Part shown: positions 1 to 7,798 of the stretch, piece by piece
Numbering within the stretch: the first letter of the stretch is position 1
How the letters are laid out: each line of letters opens with the position of its first letter
DNA from: Ruminococcus sp.
GTDB lineage: Bacteria; Bacillota_A; Clostridia; Oscillospirales; Ruminococcaceae
Assembly (NCBI GenBank): GCA_017480485.1
Contig: JAFVAN010000051.1
Location: forward strand, 1-18,467
DNA length: 18,467 nucleotides
Reading direction: 5' to 3'
Made by a program: the position numbers and the translations under genes
Notes under the pieces: model-generated
Seen by the model: only the letters and a program-made list of their open reading frames with translations
The model's database searches: none
Told to the model about the DNA's origin: nothing

Positions 1-4
1 ATAT

Positions 5-89
5 GGGAGAGTTCCCGAGTGGCCAAAGGGGGCAGACTGTAAATCTGTTGCTTCTAGCTTCGATGGTTCGAATCCATCCTCTCCCACCA
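5..89 (+). tRNA. tRNA-Tyr (anticodon GTA)
   Basis: The 85-nt sequence folds as a class II tRNA: acceptor strands GGGAGAG (5-11) and CTCTCCC (79-85), discriminator A86 and encoded CCA (87-89). The anticodon loop CTGTAAA holds GTA at 39-41, closed by a GCAGA/TCTGT stem. A long variable arm follows, as is usual for bacterial tRNA-Tyr, then a T-arm with GTTCGAATC. Its promoter lies outside the window. An IS3-like element begins 2 nt after the CCA, so the IS-end hairpin at 94-132 may now serve as the terminator of this gene. Confidence 0.97.
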
Positions 90-93
90 TGTG

Positions 94-132
94 AATGACC
101 CCACAGTTACGAACCATGACTGTGGGGTCATT
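94..132. terminator. Terminator-like hairpin in the IS end, behind tRNA-Tyr
   Basis: A perfect 14-bp stem, AATGACCCCACAGT (94-107) with ACTGTGGGGTCATT (119-132), closes an 11-nt loop and is followed by TTTGTTATAT. It lies 5 nt downstream of the tRNA CCA and 95 nt beyond the transposase stop on the other strand. It can plausibly terminate transcription from either side. The same hairpin with one loop change is present at 16636-16674. Confidence 0.7.
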
Positions 133-226
133 TGTTATATACAACGCATCTGCGCGCTTTACGAGATTTGTACAATAAGCTTGAAATGTTAAAACGAGCG
201 AAAACTGATACATTTTTCTGCCGGGA

Positions 227-1270
227 CTACAGATCCGAACCATAGCCTGTTTTGCTTTTATCGGCAAAATAGGCTTTTTCTTTGCTGTCAGGAGTTTTAT
301 ATCCGTTTGTCTTATGAGGACGTTCGTGGTTATAAAAATGTATATAATCAGCGACCTTTTCCTTAAAGTGGTTTTCAGAATTGAAATCTATCCTGTAAAG
401 AAGCTCGGATTTCAAGGATTTGAAAAAGGTCTCCATAACTGAATTATCATAAGGAACTCCAGGCATAGAAAAGGACTGAGTAACATTATGTTCCTGCAAG
501 CAAGTCATATAAGTTCTGCTGGTATAATTTGAGCCTCTATCCGAATGGAAAAGCAGATCATCAGTTGGCTGACGAGATTCATATGCTTTAAGGAATGTTT
601 CTTTAGTAAGCCGCGTGCTGTTTTTTGTAGATATACGGTATGCTATTATTTTTCTTGCATACAGATCCATAATCGCACAAATATACAATTTCTTGTGTTT
701 AACATTGAAAAATGTAACATCTCCGACCCAAACCTCATTTGGACGACTAACATTGAATTGTCTTTTCAGAATATTGCGTTTTAAAGCAAGCTGTTTTTTA
801 TACTCACTTTTAGCAGATTGACGTTGAGAGCAAAGATCAAGTTCACGCATTATGCTGCTAACCAGTTCTGGAGAAGCGCTGAACCCTTTTTCCTTTATGA
901 TCGCCGAGATCTTTTTCGCTCCGAGTATCCGCCCGGTGTCGTTGAAGATCTGTTCCACAAGAGGAGATATTTCCTTGCGGTGCTTCGCATATACCGTGTT
1001 TTCCTTTTTGTTCCTGTAAAGATAATTATAATAGCTTCCTTTTGAAAGCTCCAGTGCCTCACAGATAGTGTTAACATTGATCTTCTCTGACATCTCATCA
1101 ACAATACCGTACTTTTCATAATTGGTAAGTAGATCAGAAGGGAATGCATATCTAAGGATATAGATAAGATTATTCAGCTTTTCACATTTCCTTTCAAGCT
1201 GTTCTTTATCCCACTCCAGTTGTCTGATACTCTTCGTTACCTGCTTTGCTGATTCTGTTACTTCATTCAT
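227..1270 (-). CDS. IS3-family transposase (OrfB-like, DDE)
   Basis: This 347-aa protein would cut and rejoin the ends of the surrounding element. An N-terminal stretch rich in Leu, Glu and Lys (about residues 14-40) could form a coiled coil. It is followed by an IS3-type helical region (about 65-145) and an rve/integrase core. The catalytic triad is D184 (GDVTFF), D244 (HSDRGSNY) and E280 (SVMETFFKSLKSE), spaced 60 and 36 residues apart, as in the DD(35)E pattern of IS3. I chose the ATG at 1268-1270 because AAAGGAG lies 9 nt upstream. An in-frame ATG at 1304-1306 would overlap the element terminus. No OrfA helix-turn-helix partner is present. The ORF is intact, so activity is possible. Confidence 0.92.
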   Translation of the reverse strand: MNEVTESAKQVTKSIRQLEWDKEQLERKCEKLNNLIYILRYAFPSDLLTNYEKYGIVDEMSEKINVNTICEALELSKGSYYNYLYRNKKENTVYAKHRKEISPLVEQIFNDTGRILGAKKISAIIKEKGFSASPELVSSIMRELDLCSQRQSAKSEYKKQLALKRNILKRQFNVSRPNEVWVGDVTFFNVKHKKLYICAIMDLYARKIIAYRISTKNSTRLTKETFLKAYESRQPTDDLLFHSDRGSNYTSRTYMTCLQEHNVTQSFSMPGVPYDNSVMETFFKSLKSELLYRIDFNSENHFKEKVADYIHFYNHERPHKTNGYKTPDSKEKAYFADKSKTGYGSDL

Positions 1271-1396
1271 ACAGTTATACTCCTTTCGCTGTGGATTATC
1301 ATTCATTATAGATCATATTTTTGAAAGGGTGATGGTCGAGTGATAATTGTTAAAAGTTGTTCTTTTGAAATGTCAGTGAAAAAATGCATTCTTTTC

Positions 1397-1425
1397 TTTA
1401 CAGCACCTAAAAACCGTGTTATAAT
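1397..1425 (+). promoter_or_regulatory. Sigma-A type promoter of the flavoprotein remnant
   Basis: TTTACA (1397-1402), a 17-nt spacer and TATAAT (1420-1425) make a near-consensus promoter about 45 nt upstream of the ATG at 1470. Confidence 0.75.
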
Positions 1426-1469
1426 AACAGAAGAACACTAACCAACAGCTAAACCAATAAGGTGAAAAT

Positions 1470-2057
1470 ATGAAAACACTTATACTCAACGGCTCTCCGC
1501 ATCGGGACGGCGATACTGCTGCGCTGATAAATGCTTTGACCGCCGGTCTGCTCGGTGAGGTCAGGGTGGTGGACTGTTATATTGCAGATATTGCGCCGTG
1601 CTGTGATTGCCAGCGGTGTCGGGAGCGGCTTGCCTGCTCTATAAACGATGAGATGCAGGCAATCTATGCATATCTTTCGGAGTGCGATAATGTGGTGCTC
1701 GCCTCGCCCGTCCATTACGGAGAGCTTTCGGCTATGCTTCTGAAAGCTGCAAGCCGGTTCCAGATGTACAGTTCAGCGCTTATCTTCCGCCGGGAAGCGC
1801 TGCCGGTCAGGGCGAAACGAGGCGCGGTGATACTTTCCCAAGGCGGCAGCGGCGGGGCGGAGAGAGCCTTTGAGACTGCCAGACTGATATTTCAGAGCAT
1901 CGGGATCTTGACAGCTATGAGCTTGAGGCGCCGCGGTCAGAGCTTTCCGGGCAGGCATCGGACGGCTGGGGCGAGGGGTTTGAGCAGCGTGAGATCGAGA
2001 CCGATGACTGCGGCAAACTGTATGTCAGCTTCTACGGAGCGCCGAACTGGTCGATGA
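1470..2057 (+). pseudogene. NAD(P)H-dependent flavin reductase-like protein, 3' part replaced
   Basis: Residues 1 to about 145 are a flavodoxin-fold, iron-sulfur-flavoprotein-like reductase. They show the FMN phosphate loop GSPHRDGDTAAL near the N-terminus, a Cys cluster CCDCQRCRERLAC, and the typical ASPVHYGELSAMLLKAASRF segment. After about QSIGI (nucleotide 1905) the frame turns into Arg/Ser-rich low-quality sequence to residue 195. A different frame becomes protein-like at the same place, reading to 2128. The family usually continues for about 40 more residues of the same fold. The promoter, the AAGGTG ribosome binding site and the 5' two-thirds are intact. I infer that the 3' end was swapped by illegitimate recombination. 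A simple frameshift is less likely because the second frame does not resemble a flavodoxin C-terminus. Confidence 0.65.
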
Positions 2058-2128
2058 AAACTGAAGAAGAAATGGGTATCCCCGCCAACGAGATCCAAGA
2101 CCTTGATGACGGGGATATTTCTATGTAA
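1898..2128 (+). pseudogene. Unrecognised C-terminal gene fragment fused behind the flavoprotein
   Basis: Frame 2 is open from 1874 and reads protein-like from about 1898 (HRDLDSYELEAP) through DGWGEGFEQREIETDD, LYVSFYGAPNW and MGIPANEIQDLDDGDISM to a TAA at 2126-2128. It is acidic and has no start codon or ribosome binding site, so it looks like the tail of another gene. I do not recognise the family. The composition and the following small ORF recall accessory genes of integrative elements, but that is only an impression. Confidence 0.45.
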
Positions 2129-2326
2129 GGGGGTGAGAAAATGATAATTGTGAAACTGGAGAATGATGGGAATATGCTCCGAACCGAGCTGCCGAAGCAT
2201 ACTGATGATCTTGTCAATCCAAACAGTGTAATGCCCCTCCAAACATCTTTCACCGAGTATATTGTCCGGAGCTGCGTTCAGCTCAAGGTGTGCAAAACAC
2301 GGCAATGTTTTTATGCAGTTTCACTA

Positions 2327-2355
2327 TTGAAAACGGGTGAAATCGGTGGTATAAT
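2327..2355 (+). promoter_or_regulatory. scrR promoter
   Basis: TTGAAA (2327-2332), a 17-nt spacer and TATAAT (2350-2355). Half-sites ATCGGT (2342-2347) and ACCGAT (2363-2368) flank the -10 box. Confidence 0.85.
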
Positions 2356-2361
2356 ATATGC

Positions 2362-2379
2362 AACCGATATCATATATCC
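2362..2379 (+). promoter_or_regulatory. Probable ScrR operator at scrR (autoregulation)
   Basis: AACCGATATCAT at 2362-2373 is identical over 12 nt to the left part of the palindromic operator at 3481-3499. It sits at the expected transcription start of scrR. The right arm is degenerate (ATATCC), so binding would be weaker, which suits modest autoregulation. Confidence 0.55.
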
Positions 2380-2393
2380 AAGGAGGAGTTCGG

Positions 2394-3395
2394 ATGAATA
2401 TTTCAGAATTTGCAAAGGAAGCGGGAGTATCGGTCTCTGCGGTCAGCAGGTATTTCAACAACGGATACCTGAGCGATGACAAGCGCCAGAAGATAGAGGA
2501 AGCCCTGGAAAGAACGGGCTATGTGCCGAGCTATTCGGCAAGAACGGTCAAGACCAAGGTCACGAAGCTGGTCGGAGTCATCCTGCCGAAGCTGTCGAGC
2601 GAGAGCATTTCCCGCGTCACCGAGGGGATAAGCGAGGTGCTGGGCAAGGAAGGCTTCGAGCTGCTGCTCATCAACACCGCAAACGACTATCACCGCGAGA
2701 TCAGCTCGCTGGAGCTGCTGCGCCAGAACCGCGTTGACGGCGTCATACTGCTTGCCAGCGTGTTTACCGATCTTCACCGTTCGGTGCTGGCAAAGATGAG
2801 GATACCTGTCGTTATCGTGGGGCAGCAGCTCAAGGGCTTCAACTGCGTCTGCCATAACGATATGGGTGCAGCCTATGCCATGACGAGCCTGATGCTGGAT
2901 AAAGGTGCGAAGCACCCCGCTTTCCTCGGCGCCAACCCCGAAGACAAGGCCGCCGGGCAGGACAGGCGTGCGGGCTTTGAAAAGGCTCTGCTCGACCACG
3001 GCCTGACGCCTGACAAGTCGCTTATGGAGGTCGCAAAGTTCAACATGGATTCGGGCTACGAAAAGGCAAAGCTGCTGTTTTCGCGGCGCGTAAAGCCCGA
3101 CTGCGTGTTCTGCGCTACGGACAACATCGCGGCCGGCGTGATGCTCTACTGCCACGAGAACGGCATCAGGATCCCCGAGGACGTAATGATCGGTGGTATA
3201 GGGGATTCGAGAATGGGCAAGGTACTGCTCACACCACTGAGTTCGGTGCATCTGCATTACAAGACTGCGGGAATGTGGGGCGCAAAAATGCTCCTTGCAG
3301 AATTGAAGGAGCGCGGCGATGTACACCGCATCTTACAACTCGAATACGACATCGTCGAACGCGAATCGACGAACCGCAAATGTGAAACTGTGTGA
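2394..3395 (+). CDS. scrR: LacI-family sucrose operon regulator
   Basis: A 333-aa transcription factor of normal LacI length. The N-terminal helix-turn-helix is MNISEFAKEAGVSVSAVSRY at residues 1-20, followed by a hinge (YVPSYSARTVKTK) and a periplasmic-binding-protein-like sensor domain from about residue 60 (LVGVILPKLSS). The DNA-binding domain reads operators such as AACCGA-N7-TCGGTT. I chose the ATG at 2394 because AAGGAGGAG precedes it by a few bases and the HTH begins there; an upstream in-frame ATG at 2358 lies in the operator and has no ribosome binding site. It is co-directional with the scr operon and separated from scrA by 139 nt carrying a second promoter and operator. It likely represses scrA-ptsI and itself. 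The ligand (sucrose-6-P or fructose derivative) is inferred from the neighbours. Confidence 0.9.
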   Translation: MNISEFAKEAGVSVSAVSRYFNNGYLSDDKRQKIEEALERTGYVPSYSARTVKTKVTKLVGVILPKLSSESISRVTEGISEVLGKEGFELLLINTANDYHREISSLELLRQNRVDGVILLASVFTDLHRSVLAKMRIPVVIVGQQLKGFNCVCHNDMGAAYAMTSLMLDKGAKHPAFLGANPEDKAAGQDRRAGFEKALLDHGLTPDKSLMEVAKFNMDSGYEKAKLLFSRRVKPDCVFCATDNIAAGVMLYCHENGIRIPEDVMIGGIGDSRMGKVLLTPLSSVHLHYKTAGMWGAKMLLAELKERGDVHRILQLEYDIVERESTNRKCETV

Positions 3396-3436
3396 AACTT
3401 ACGGAATTATCGCTGCGATTTCTTGCTATCCGTCAA

Positions 3437-3465
3437 TAGACTTTTCCGACAGACCGTGTTATAAT
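3437..3465 (+). promoter_or_regulatory. scr operon promoter
   Basis: TAGACT (3437-3442, 4/6 of the -35 consensus), a 17-nt spacer and TATAAT (3460-3465). The operator begins about 8 nt after the expected start site. Confidence 0.7.
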
Positions 3466-3480
3466 GAAAGCGTCGAATGA

Positions 3481-3499
3481 AACCGATATCATTTCGGTT
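3481..3499 (+). promoter_or_regulatory. ScrR operator
   Basis: AACCGATATCATTTCGGTT is a palindrome with 6-bp arms AACCGA/TCGGTT around a 7-nt centre. It lies just downstream of the promoter, where bound ScrR would block elongation. Its left part recurs at 2362. Confidence 0.75.
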
Positions 3500-3534
3500 G
3501 TGAAACGTTTTGAAGTAAAGAAGGAGGGGGCAGT

Positions 3535-5421
3535 ATGGATTACAACAAATGCGCATCGGAAATACTCGATGCCATCGGCGGCAAGGATAATCTCGCAAGC
3601 GCCGCCCACTGCGCAACAAGGCTCAGGCTCGTAATAGCCGACAATGAGAAGGTCAAGAAATCCGTGCTTGAAAATGTGGACGGTGTCAAGGGTGTTTTCG
3701 AGGCTGCGGGTCAGCTTCAGATCATCATAGGCACAGGCACGGTAAACAAGGTCTATGCCGAATTCATCGCGCTGGCGGGAGTCGAGGCAGCGTCAAAGGA
3801 CGACGTCAAGAAAGCCGCCGCTGCCAAAGCTCCCTGGTACAAGAGGTCTATCAAGACCCTCGGCGATATCTTTGTTCCTATCATCCCCGCTATCGTAGCA
3901 ACAGGTCTTCTCTGCGGACTGCTGGGCGGTCTCTCAAGAGCATTCCCGTCTTTCGCGGAAACACAGATCTACTCGCTGCTGAACATTTTCTCCAATGCTG
4001 CACTTACGTTCCTGCCGATACTCATAGCCGTCAGCGCCGCCAAGATCTTCGGCGCGAACATCTACCTCGGCGCGGTCATCGGTATGATAATGATACACCC
4101 GGATCTCATCAATGCCTGGTCGGTCGGCGACGGAACAGATCTTCCGACGCTGTGGTCGTGGGGCTTCTGGGATATCCACGCGACAGGCTATCAGGGCCAC
4201 GTTATCCCCGTTGTCATCGCAGTTCTGCTGCTCTCGGTGATAGAGAAATGGCTGCATAAGAAGATCCCGGAGATGTTTGACCTGTTCGTGACTCCGCTGG
4301 TCTCGGTGCTTGTGACCGGCTTCCTGACGATGACGGTCATCGGTCCCGTGTTCTCACAGATCGAGAGCTGGGTGCTCGACGGTGCACAGTGGCTGATCGC
4401 GATACCCTTCGGCATCGGCTCCTTCCTTATGGGCGCGGCTTACGCTCCCACGGTCGTTGCGGGTGTGCATCATATGTATAACGCCATCGAGCTTTCAATG
4501 CTCGCGGACAACGGCAAGAACATCTGGATGCCTATTGCTACTGCAGCCAACGTTGCACAGGGCGCAGCTGCTCTGGCAGTAGCTGTCAAGACCCGCAACA
4601 AGAAGACCAAGTCCATGGCTCTGCCCGCTTCGCTCTCCGCATTCATGGGTATCACAGAGCCCGCGATCTTCGGTGTTAACGTAAGATTCGTCAAACCGCT
4701 CATTGCCGGTATGGTCGGCGGCGCCTGCGGTGCGGCAGTCGCTTCGATCTTCAATGTTTACGCAACGGCCAACGGTGTTACCGGTATATTCGGCTTCCTT
4801 ATCACGACAGACAGCGCCGTCGGCTATCTGCTGACCTTCTTAGTAGCTTCGGCGGTAGCATTCGCACTCTCGTGGTTCCTGTATAAAGACCCTGTACCCG
4901 AGGCCGGAGAGATATCCGCTTCGGATGACGATACAAAGGTCGAGGCACTCCCCGCTGCAAGCTATGACGACAGCTGCGTATATTCTCCTCTCAAGGGCGA
5001 GTCGGTGCTTATGGCTGACGTTCCCGACGAGACATTCGCAGCCGAGGTGCTCGGCAAGGGCGCTGCGGTCGAACCCTCAGAGGGCAAGGTGGTGGCTCCC
5101 GCCGACGGCGAGGTGAGCACGCTGTTCGATACTCACCATGCAATAGGTCTGACTCTCGATAACGGTATGGAGCTGCTGATACACGTCGGCATTAACACCG
5201 TCGAGCTTAACGGCGAGGGCTACAAGGCTCACGTTTCCGAGGGCGACAGAGTAGTCCGCGGGCAGACGCTGATAACCTTCGATATGGATCTGATCAAGAA
5301 CAAGGGCTACAAGCTCATTACCCCGGTCATCATTACCAATGCAGACGATTATTCGGAAGTGGAAAAGGCTGCCGAGGGCAATGTGGAGTTCCTCGACAAG
5401 CTGATAAGCACAACAAAATAA
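3535..5421 (+). CDS. scrA: PTS sucrose-type transporter, EIIBCA fusion
   Basis: This 628-aa membrane permease phosphorylates sucrose during uptake. The order is IIB (about 1-85), IIC (about 105-455) and IIA (about 485-628). IIB carries the phospho-acceptor C26 in AAHCATRLRLV. IIC has many hydrophobic segments starting at IFVPIIPAIVATGLLCGLL. IIA is of the glucose type with H535 (THHAIGL) and active-site H550 (LLIHVGINTVEL), 15 residues apart like H75/H90 of E. coli IIA-Glc. Carrying its own IIA makes the permease independent of a separate IIA protein. The ATG follows AAGGAGGGGG. It is first in the operon, directly behind the operator. The GH32 hydrolase and fructokinase next to it make sucrose the likely substrate; related EIIBCA proteins take beta-glucosides or trehalose. 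Confidence 0.92.
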   Translation: MDYNKCASEILDAIGGKDNLASAAHCATRLRLVIADNEKVKKSVLENVDGVKGVFEAAGQLQIIIGTGTVNKVYAEFIALAGVEAASKDDVKKAAAAKAPWYKRSIKTLGDIFVPIIPAIVATGLLCGLLGGLSRAFPSFAETQIYSLLNIFSNAALTFLPILIAVSAAKIFGANIYLGAVIGMIMIHPDLINAWSVGDGTDLPTLWSWGFWDIHATGYQGHVIPVVIAVLLLSVIEKWLHKKIPEMFDLFVTPLVSVLVTGFLTMTVIGPVFSQIESWVLDGAQWLIAIPFGIGSFLMGAAYAPTVVAGVHHMYNAIELSMLADNGKNIWMPIATAANVAQGAAALAVAVKTRNKKTKSMALPASLSAFMGITEPAIFGVNVRFVKPLIAGMVGGACGAAVASIFNVYATANGVTGIFGFLITTDSAVGYLLTFLVASAVAFALSWFLYKDPVPEAGEISASDDDTKVEALPAASYDDSCVYSPLKGESVLMADVPDETFAAEVLGKGAAVEPSEGKVVAPADGEVSTLFDTHHAIGLTLDNGMELLIHVGINTVELNGEGYKAHVSEGDRVVRGQTLITFDMDLIKNKGYKLITPVIITNADDYSEVEKAAEGNVEFLDKLISTTK

Positions 5422-5431
5422 TGACCTCAGA

Positions 5432-5452
5432 GGCGGGAGAAACTCTCCCGCC
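5432..5452 (+). promoter_or_regulatory. Intercistronic stem-loop between scrA and scrB
   Basis: GGCGGGAGA (5432-5440), loop AAC and TCTCCCGCC (5444-5452) form a perfect GC-rich 9-bp hairpin 10 nt after the scrA stop. No T-run follows, so it is more likely an mRNA-stability or processing element than a full terminator. Confidence 0.6.
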
Positions 5453-5488
5453 TGTCGGTATGGATACGTAAAAAGGGGTGGTTTTGAT

Positions 5489-6817
5489 ATGGTCAACGAC
5501 TTCAGGCAGAAATTGCACCTCGAGCCGCGCAAGGGCTGGCTCAACGATCCCAACGGTCTATGCTTTTTCAAGGGCGAATACCACGTTTATTTCCAGTATG
5601 CTCCCGACCGCGCTGACGGCAGCGGGCGCAAATGCTGGGGGCATTTCAAGAGCCCCGACCTGCTCAGATGGCAGTTCACGGGCACGGTGCTGCTCCCCGA
5701 TACCCCCGACGACCGCAGCGGCGTCTATTCCGGCTGCGGGTTCGTCAGGGACGATAAGCTGTATCTCTTCTACACCGGCAATGTCAAGGAGGAGGGCGAT
5801 CACGACTACATCACAAGTGGCAGAGGCGCCAACGTGATCCTCGTTACCACCGAGGACGGGCAGAATATGAGCCCGAAGAAGGTGCTCCTGCGAAACTCTG
5901 ACTACCCCGACTACTGCTCCTGCCACGTCCGCGACCCGAAGGTCTGGGAGGAAGACGGCAGATACCGCATGGTGCTGGGCGCAAGGACGCTCGACAATAA
6001 GGGCTGCGTACTTTTCTACACCTCCGACGACCTTGAGCACTGGACGTTTGAGAAAACAGTCTTCGGCAGCGACGGAAGCTATATGTGGGAATGCCCCGAC
6101 CTTTTCCGCCTCGGCGGAAAGGAAATCCTCAGCATCTCCCCGCAGGGTATCCCGCATGAAAAGTACCGCTTTCAGAATGTTTACAGCTCGGGATACCTGG
6201 ATATGCAGACGGGGGTATACGCCGAGTGGGACAACGGTTTTGATTTCTACGCGCCCCAGAGCTTTGAGGCTCCCGACGGCAGACGGCTGTTCTACGGCTG
6301 GATGGGCATAGGCGATATCCCCTATACCAACCCGACCACGGCCCTCGGCTGGCAGCATTGCCTGACGCTGCCCTGTGAGCTCACCGTCCGCGGGGACGGC
6401 AAAGTGCTCCGTAACCCTGTGAAGGAGCTTGAAGCGCTCCGGCGCGATGCAAGTGAGGTCAAAGACGGCAGATCGTTCGACACCGAGCTGCCCTTTGAGC
6501 TTACGGGCGAGACAAATAACGAATTCTCCGTCGTGCTTACGGATGTTTTTACACTCATTTACAGAAACGGCGAGGCAGCGCTCCGCTTCCTCGGCAACGC
6601 AGGCAGCGGCAGAACGGTAAGATATGCCAAGCTCGCAGAGTGCAGGGATATTCGGCTCATCGCTGACAAGTCCTCCTGCGAGATATTCCTGAACGGCGGA
6701 GAGACCGTCTTCTCCACGAGGATGTACCCCGCCGATACACAGGTGAAGCTCATAACCGAGGGCATCACCGGCACATTATACACACTTGAAGGGATAGAGG
6801 TGAGTTCCGATGGGTAA
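5489..6817 (+). CDS. scrB: Sucrose-6-phosphate hydrolase (GH32)
   Basis: A 442-aa cytosolic beta-fructofuranosidase of GH32 that splits sucrose-6-phosphate into glucose-6-phosphate and fructose. The three family motifs are visible: WLNDPNG with nucleophile D20, RDP at 148-150 (transition-state stabiliser) and WECPD with acid/base E201. The five-bladed propeller covers about residues 1-320 and the beta-sandwich the rest. No signal peptide, which fits an intracellular phosphosugar hydrolase rather than a secreted invertase. The ATG at 5489 follows AAGGGGTGG. The gene ends inside scrK (8-nt overlap), indicating translational coupling. Length is slightly below the usual 450-490 aa. Confidence 0.95.
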   Translation: MVNDFRQKLHLEPRKGWLNDPNGLCFFKGEYHVYFQYAPDRADGSGRKCWGHFKSPDLLRWQFTGTVLLPDTPDDRSGVYSGCGFVRDDKLYLFYTGNVKEEGDHDYITSGRGANVILVTTEDGQNMSPKKVLLRNSDYPDYCSCHVRDPKVWEEDGRYRMVLGARTLDNKGCVLFYTSDDLEHWTFEKTVFGSDGSYMWECPDLFRLGGKEILSISPQGIPHEKYRFQNVYSSGYLDMQTGVYAEWDNGFDFYAPQSFEAPDGRRLFYGWMGIGDIPYTNPTTALGWQHCLTLPCELTVRGDGKVLRNPVKELEALRRDASEVKDGRSFDTELPFELTGETNNEFSVVLTDVFTLIYRNGEAALRFLGNAGSGRTVRYAKLAECRDIRLIADKSSCEIFLNGGETVFSTRMYPADTQVKLITEGITGTLYTLEGIEVSSDG

Positions 6818-7778
6818 TATACTTGCGGCGATAGGTGAGGCGCTCATCGACTTCATCCCCGACCGCAGCGGCTGCGAATTCGATGAGGTCGGAGCCTTCG
6901 CTCCGAAGGTGGGCGGTGCGCCCGCGAATGTCTGCGCGGCATTCTCACGGCTCGGAGGAAGCTCAAGGCTGCTGACACAGCTCGGCGACGACCCCTTCGG
7001 TCACAGGATAATGCACCGGCTTGAAAGCGTCGGCGTCGATACCGGCTGCATCTCGCTGACAGACAAGGCAAACACCGCCCTTGCGTTCGTGTCCCTTGCC
7101 GAGAACGGCGACCGCACTTTTTCCTTCTACCGCAAGCCCTCGGCGGATATGCTCTACAGCGCTGAGAGCGTAAAAGAACAGTATTTCGACGATGTCTTCT
7201 GCCTGCACTTCTGCAGCGTGTCGATAGGGGATTTCCCGATGAAGGAGGCACATAAGAGGGCAATAGACATAATGAAAAAGCGCGGCGGCATCGTGAGCTT
7301 CGATCCGAATCTCCGCTTTAATCTCTGGGAGAGCCGTGATGCGCTGAAAGCCGCCGTGAGGGAGTTCATACCCCTCAGCGATATCGTCAAGCTCTCGGAG
7401 GACGAGCTGGAGTTCATCACAGGATACTCCACCCCCGAGGAGGGCTCAGAATGGCTGTTCAAGCAGGGCGTGAAGCTGATGCTCTACACCCTCGGCAGCA
7501 AGGGTGCTTACGCCTTTACGGAAAACACCATGGCGTTCTCGCCGGCCTGTAAAGTCAAAGCCGTGGACACCACCGGTGCCGGCGACGGCTTCACCGGAGC
7601 TTTTCTGTATAAGCTTCACGAGCTCGGCGCAGGTGTCACGACCCTCGGAACGCTTTCGATGGAAACGCTGGTGGAGTGCCTCGACTTTTCCAACAGGTTC
7701 TGCGCGGTGAGCGTTACCAAAAAAGGAGCTATCGCATCTTATCCCGATGCGGATCAGATGCGGGAAATAAAATTATAA
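6810..7778 (+). CDS. scrK: Fructokinase (PfkB/ribokinase family)
   Basis: A 322-aa sugar kinase that phosphorylates the fructose released by ScrB to fructose-6-phosphate. The N-terminal PfkB signature GGAPANVCAAFSRLG lies near residue 35. The C-terminal signature VDTTGAGDGFTGAF contains the catalytic base D259. Length is typical. The start at 6810 overlaps scrB by 8 nt and is preceded by AGAGGTGAG inside scrB. Other PfkB kinases look alike; the assignment to fructose rests on the operon. Confidence 0.93.
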   Translation: MGNILAAIGEALIDFIPDRSGCEFDEVGAFAPKVGGAPANVCAAFSRLGGSSRLLTQLGDDPFGHRIMHRLESVGVDTGCISLTDKANTALAFVSLAENGDRTFSFYRKPSADMLYSAESVKEQYFDDVFCLHFCSVSIGDFPMKEAHKRAIDIMKKRGGIVSFDPNLRFNLWESRDALKAAVREFIPLSDIVKLSEDELEFITGYSTPEEGSEWLFKQGVKLMLYTLGSKGAYAFTENTMAFSPACKVKAVDTTGAGDGFTGAFLYKLHELGAGVTTLGTLSMETLVECLDFSNRFCAVSVTKKGAIASYPDADQMREIKL

Positions 7779-7798
7779 ACCGAAAGGAAGAATGCTTT

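Larger units (their letters stand above)
92..1305 (-). mobile_element. IS3-like insertion sequence, compact single-ORF form (1214 bp)
   Basis: Both ends start with TG as in the IS3 family. The transposase-distal end reads TGAATGACCCCACAG (92-106). The other end, read inward on the minus strand from 1305, is TGAATGATAATCCACAG (1305-1289), which matches apart from two extra bases and a short mismatch. The element holds one transposase ORF. Only about 18 nt separate the inner edge of the right-hand repeat from the start codon, so there is no room for a separate OrfA. I see no flanking 3-4 bp target duplication (ATG left, TTA right). A truncated relative at 16634-16901 starts at the same terminal TGAATGACCCC, which fixes the left end. 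Confidence 0.8.
2141..2479 (+). pseudogene. Small ORF of unknown function running into scrR
   Basis: An ATG at 2141 is preceded by GGGGGTGAG at good spacing and opens 12 nt after the previous fragment ends. The first ~35 residues (MIIVKLENDGNMLRTELPKH and on) look like a genuine small protein. After about nucleotide 2280 the ORF crosses the scrR promoter and the first codons of scrR in another frame, which is unlikely to be native. I read it as the 5' remnant of a mobile-element gene joined to the sucrose locus. No family recognised. Confidence 0.3.

Noticed and set aside
3500..3515. TGAAACGTTTTG-like cre (CcpA) site near scrA
   Set aside because: It contains AAACGTTT but the CG centre is shifted and the flanking bases do not meet the TGWNANCGNTNWCA consensus.
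5558..6358. Long antisense ORF opposite scrB, and other long ORFs opposite the scr genes
   Set aside because: They mirror a GC-biased coding strand and lack ribosome binding sites or family motifs; the sense frames carry the conserved catalytic residues.
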